Assembly (NCBI GenBank): GCA_902805495.1
Contig: CADCTH010000240.1
Span: 1-7,338, forward strand
DNA: 7,338 bases
Reading direction: 5' to 3'
DNA from: an uncultured Actinomycetospora sp.
GTDB taxonomy: Bacteria > Actinomycetota > Actinomycetes > Mycobacteriales > Pseudonocardiaceae
Part shown: one piece after another, positions 5,197 to 7,338 of the stretch
Layout of the letters: each line of letters starts with the position of its first letter
Numbering within the stretch: position 1 is the stretch's first letter
Translations under genes and position numbers: made by a program
Notes under the pieces: generated by a model
What the model was told of the DNA's origin: nothing
The model's input: only the letters and a program-made list of their open reading frames with translations
Databases searched by the model: none

Positions 5197-5691
5197 ATGG
5201 ACGGCACGGCACGCGAGCGCACCCACACCTGGTCCGACCCCCGCACGCTCGCCGCGGCGGCGACCGGGCAGGACGGCCTGTCGTTCCTGCGCGCCATGGC
5301 GGAGGGGACGCTGCCCCCGCCCCCGATCATGACGCTGGTCGGCGCGGGCGTGGAGTCGGTCGAGCACGGGCGCGTCGTGTTCGCCCTCGAGCCCGCCGAG
5401 TACCACTACAACCCGATCGGCTCGGTGCACGGCGGCGTCTACGCGACCCTGCTGGACTCCGCGGCCGGGTGCGCCGTGCACAGCACCCTCGAGGCCGGCG
5501 TCGGCTACACCAGCCTCGACCTGTCGGTGAAGTTCCTGCGCCGCCTCACCGCCGACTCCGGCACCAGCCGCGCCACCGGCTACGTCGTGCACGCCGGGCG
5601 CTCGACCGCGCTGCCGCGCGCCGAGCTCGTCGACGGCGCCGGGCGCCTGGTCGCCGAGGCCACGTCGAGCTGCCTCATCCTCCGCGCCTGA
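5197..5691 (+). CDS. PaaI-type hotdog-fold thioesterase
   Basis: A 164-residue protein, somewhat longer at the N-terminus than minimal PaaI enzymes. The hotdog core motif YHYNPIGSVHGGVYATLLDS (69-88) contains the family's Asn72, the HGG turn (His78-Gly79-Gly80) and acidic Asp87 on the central helix. The following LDLSVKFLRRL (108-118) and the closing strands also fit. Such enzymes hydrolyse acyl-CoA thioesters, often aromatic acyl-CoAs, in the cytoplasm; the substrate here is unknown. ATG 5197 is preceded by AGGAG at 5188-5192. The protein has a PPPP run (40-43). Its TGA is immediately followed by the stop of the convergent WYL regulator, the two forming TGATCA. Confidence 0.92.
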   Translation: MDGTARERTHTWSDPRTLAAAATGQDGLSFLRAMAEGTLPPPPIMTLVGAGVESVEHGRVVFALEPAEYHYNPIGSVHGGVYATLLDSAAGCAVHSTLEAGVGYTSLDLSVKFLRRLTADSGTSRATGYVVHAGRSTALPRAELVDGAGRLVAEATSSCLILRA

Positions 5692-6660
5692 TCACGGCGC
5701 ATAGCGGGCCGCGAGCGCGGCGGCGCGGGCGTGCAGGGCCGTCCGTAGCGACGGCGGGCTGAGGGCCTCCGCGTCCGCGCCGAGCTGCCACAGCGCCCAC
5801 TCGGCGTGCCGCGCGTCCTGGTACGTCACCTCCAGGCGCAGCCGGCCGTCGGCCCCGGCCTCCTCGGCGCGGACGGCCAGCGCGGTGTCCAGCAGGTCCT
5901 CCCGCCGGGCCGGGTCCACGCCCACGAGCACGGTGAGGTGGTCGCCGCCGGAGAGGAAGCGGGCCGAGCGCTCGCGCCAGATCCGGTCCAGGTCGACCCG
6001 GGGCGGGCGCTGCGCCGGCTCGGGGAGCTCCTCGACGGCCAGGATCCTCGACAGCCGGTACGTGCGGTCCTCGCCCGCCCTCGTGGCCAGCAGGTAGCCC
6101 CGCTCGCGCACGGTGACCAGGCCGATCGGGTCCACCGTGCGCCACGCCGGCGCCTGGCCCGTGGCCGCGTAGTGCAGGCGCAGCTTGCGCCCCGCCAGCA
6201 CCGCGCGGCGGACCTCGGCCATCGTCGGGCCGGGCACCTCGTCGGTGACCCGCCGCCGCGCGAGCAGGTCGGTCTCCGGGTCGACGAGGAAGCGCTGGGC
6301 CGCGTCGCCCACGGTGGCCCGGTGGTCCTCGGGCAGCGCGTCGACCACCTTGCGCATCGCCGACGCGAGCGCCGCGCCGAGACCGAACGACTGCTCGCCG
6401 CGCGTCGACCCGGCGGCCAGCAGGGCCAGGGCCTCGTCGTGGTTCAGCCCGGTGAGCTCGGTGCGGAAGCCGGGCAGCAGCGCGAACCCGCCGTGGCGCC
6501 CCCGCTCGGCGTACACGGGGACCCCGGCCGCGGACAGCGCCTCGATGTCGCGCAGCACGGTGCGGGTGGACACCTCCAGCTCGCGGGCCAGCGTGTCCGC
6601 GGTCAGCCGACCGCGCTGGCGCAGCAGCAGGACCAGCGAGATCAGCCGGTCGGCGCGCAC
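5692..6660 (-). CDS. WYL-domain (YafY-type) transcriptional regulator
   Basis: A 322-residue regulator. The N-terminal winged helix-turn-helix has its recognition region in LEVSTRTVLRDIEALSAAGV (28-47) and its wing in ERGRHGGFAL (52-61). The middle carries a WYL domain: RLHYAATG, then RTVDPIGLVTVRERGYLLAT and YRLSRILAVEEL. The eponymous Trp is replaced, giving GYL. A C-terminal WCX-like extension follows. WYL domains bind ligands, including nucleic acid fragments or nucleotides, and tune DNA binding. The start is GTG 6660, with no ribosome site but a TAGCGT box six bases upstream, suggesting a leaderless mRNA. The gene diverges from the Rid-family gene over 80 bp that contain an operator-like dyad. 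Autoregulation plus control of that neighbour is the natural inference. The stop abuts the thioesterase stop. Confidence 0.93.
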   Translation of the reverse strand: MRADRLISLVLLLRQRGRLTADTLARELEVSTRTVLRDIEALSAAGVPVYAERGRHGGFALLPGFRTELTGLNHDEALALLAAGSTRGEQSFGLGAALASAMRKVVDALPEDHRATVGDAAQRFLVDPETDLLARRRVTDEVPGPTMAEVRRAVLAGRKLRLHYAATGQAPAWRTVDPIGLVTVRERGYLLATRAGEDRTYRLSRILAVEELPEPAQRPPRVDLDRIWRERSARFLSGGDHLTVLVGVDPARREDLLDTALAVRAEEAGADGRLRLEVTYQDARHAEWALWQLGADAEALSPPSLRTALHARAAALAARYAP

Positions 6661-6666
6661 GGCCGG

Positions 6667-6672
6667 ACGCTA
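6667..6672 (-). promoter_or_regulatory. Candidate -10 box of the WYL regulator (leaderless)
   Basis: On the minus strand the sequence is TAGCGT, a TANNNT match, with six bases between it and the GTG start codon. Transcription would then begin at or next to the G of GTG, giving a leaderless mRNA. This agrees with the lack of a ribosome site. No clear -35 is present; that region is occupied by the dyad at 6680-6700. Confidence 0.5.
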
Positions 6673-6679
6673 CGGGAAA

Positions 6680-6700
6680 TCACGACACAGGGTGTCACGA
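6680..6700. promoter_or_regulatory. Operator-like dyad between the WYL regulator and Rid-family genes
   Basis: TCACGACAC-AGG-GTGTCACGA is a 21-bp imperfect inverted repeat: GACAC/GTGTC pair perfectly around a 3-bp centre, and the outer TC/GA pair after two mismatched positions. The hexamer TCACGA also occurs as a direct repeat at 6680-6685 and 6695-6700. Relative to the proposed leaderless start at 6660 it covers about -20 to -40, where a repressor would block RNA polymerase. It is the likely binding site of the adjacent regulator, but this is inference. Confidence 0.5.
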
Positions 6701-6740
6701 GAGGGCGCGAGGCTCGGGCCACCGACGAAGGGAGCGCGAG

Positions 6741-7142
6741 GTGGCGGTGGAACGCACGGCGATCAATCCGGTGACGTGGTCGCTGGGGATGGGGTTCAAC
6801 CAGGGCGAGGTCGTCTCCGGGCACAGCCGGACCCTGTACTGCTCGGGGCAGACCGCGATGGGCGGCGAGGGCGAGCCCCGGCACGAGGGCGACGCGGCGG
6901 CGCAGCTGGCGCTGAGCCTCGACAACCTCGAGGCGGTGCTCGCGGGGGCCGGCATGTCGTTGGCGGACCTCGTGCGGCTCACCGTCTACAGCACCGACGT
7001 CGACGGGCTCCTCCCCCACTACGGCGTGCTGGCGTCGCGGCTGGGCGCTGCCGGGGTGGCCCCGCCCACCACGCTGCTCGGGGTGACGCGGCTGGCGGTC
7101 CCCGGCCAGGTCGTCGAGGTCGAGGGGACGGCCGTCGCGTGA
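6741..7142 (+). CDS. Rid-family (YjgF/YER057c/UK114) protein lacking the RidA arginine
   Basis: A 133-residue Rid-family protein of normal length; members are small cytoplasmic trimers. Family landmarks are LYCSGQTAMGGEG (32-44), the helix QLALSLDNLEAVLAGAGMSLADLVRLTVYSTDVD (55-88), and the closing strand VPGQVVEVEGTAVA (120-133). True RidA enzymes deaminate reactive 2-aminoacrylate and related enamines/imines using an arginine in a PAR motif (E. coli Arg105). The aligned segment here is VAPPTTLLGV, with Thr110 in that place. It therefore probably belongs to another Rid subgroup without classical deaminase activity. GTG 6741 is preceded by AAGGGAG at 6728-6734 with good spacing. It diverges from the WYL regulator, its likely controller. 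Confidence 0.92.
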   Translation: MAVERTAINPVTWSLGMGFNQGEVVSGHSRTLYCSGQTAMGGEGEPRHEGDAAAQLALSLDNLEAVLAGAGMSLADLVRLTVYSTDVDGLLPHYGVLASRLGAAGVAPPTTLLGVTRLAVPGQVVEVEGTAVA

Positions 7143-7171
7143 GGTGACCGGCGGGGGCGGGAGGCCGACGT

Positions 7172-7211
7172 CACAGCGGCTGTGGTGGGGTCCGTGGGGA
7201 CCCGGGCCCGG
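7172..7211 (+). terminator. GC-rich hairpin cluster after the Rid-family gene
   Basis: Three inverted repeats lie in the 92-bp gap: CACAG-CGG-CTGTG (7172-7184), GGGTCC-GTGG-GGACCC (7188-7203) and the palindrome CCGGGCCCGG (7202-7211). No T-tract follows. They may act as a U-less actinobacterial terminator for the upstream gene, but could equally be part of the leader of the downstream lipoprotein gene. Confidence 0.35.
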
Positions 7212-7234
7212 ACACCGCCGACGAGAGGCCACCC

Positions 7235-7338
7235 ATGCCTGCGCACCGCCGCGTGCCGAACGCCCTGGTCGCGGCCCTGGCCGTCGTGCTCCTCGCCCTC
7301 GTCGCCGCGTGCGGCGAGGCCGCGACGGCTCCCGCCCC
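7235..7338 (+). CDS. Lipoprotein, N-terminal end only (3' part outside window)
   Basis: ATG 7235, preceded by GAGAGG at 7223-7228, opens a frame that runs off the window after 34 codons. The first residues MPAHRRVPNA are basic, followed by a hydrophobic core (11-24) and the lipobox VAAC with the lipidated Cys26. CGEAATAPAP then follows, a typical flexible Ala/Pro linker after the lipid anchor. A secreted, membrane-anchored lipoprotein is well supported. The mature domain is not in the window, so its role (for example a binding protein, enzyme or wall factor) is unknown. Confidence 0.82.
   Translation, partial: MPAHRRVPNALVAALAVVLLALVAACGEAATAPA

Noticed and set aside
5314..5325. PPPP run in the thioesterase as a functional target of the neighbouring YebC
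   Set aside because: Short proline runs are common in GC-rich genomes, so adjacency to yebC is weak evidence of a link.

Overview
The window is a very GC-rich piece of actinobacterial chromosome. The evidence is near-total use of G/C-ending codons, GTG starts, several overlapping start/stop pairs, one probable leaderless gene, and proteins that read like Pseudonocardiales or related orders; genus is a guess. There are eleven protein genes, two of them cut by the window edges, plus one short gene remnant. I see no tRNA, rRNA, CRISPR array, insertion sequence or integrase.

Layout. (1) 1-811: the 3' end of a TetR-type regulator, a short degenerate copy of the 3' end of alkB, a pair of overlapping hairpins, and a small MmpS-like lipoprotein gene. 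(2) 812-2844: a DNA-repair block. alkB (minus strand) and an acylphosphatase gene translationally coupled to an AlkZ-like (HTH_42) DNA glycosylase gene (plus strand) diverge from a 39-bp gap. That gap holds a 12-bp perfect palindrome matching the Gram-positive/actinobacterial LexA (SOS) box, GAAC-N4-GTTC. (3) 2828-5081, minus strand: an apparent operon yebC - GNAT acetyltransferase - membrane-anchored endonuclease/exonuclease/phosphatase (EEP) protein, tightly packed (5-bp gap, then a GTGA overlap). (4) 5197-5691: a PaaI-type hotdog thioesterase, divergent from yebC. (5) 5692-7142: a WYL-domain (YafY-type) regulator divergent from a Rid-family protein, with an operator-like dyad between them. 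(6) 7235-end: the start of another lipoprotein.

The most interesting unit is region 2. Direct-reversal repair of alkylated bases (AlkB) and base excision of bulky or cross-linking alkyl adducts (AlkZ family, QAQ motif present at residues 37-39) appear to share one SOS operator. A fragment of alkB lies 600 bp away on the other side of the lipoprotein gene, so that gene sits between direct repeats of the alkB 3' end. This suggests a past duplication or insertion at this site.

All functional calls rest on motif recognition by eye. No database search, structure prediction or expression data were available.
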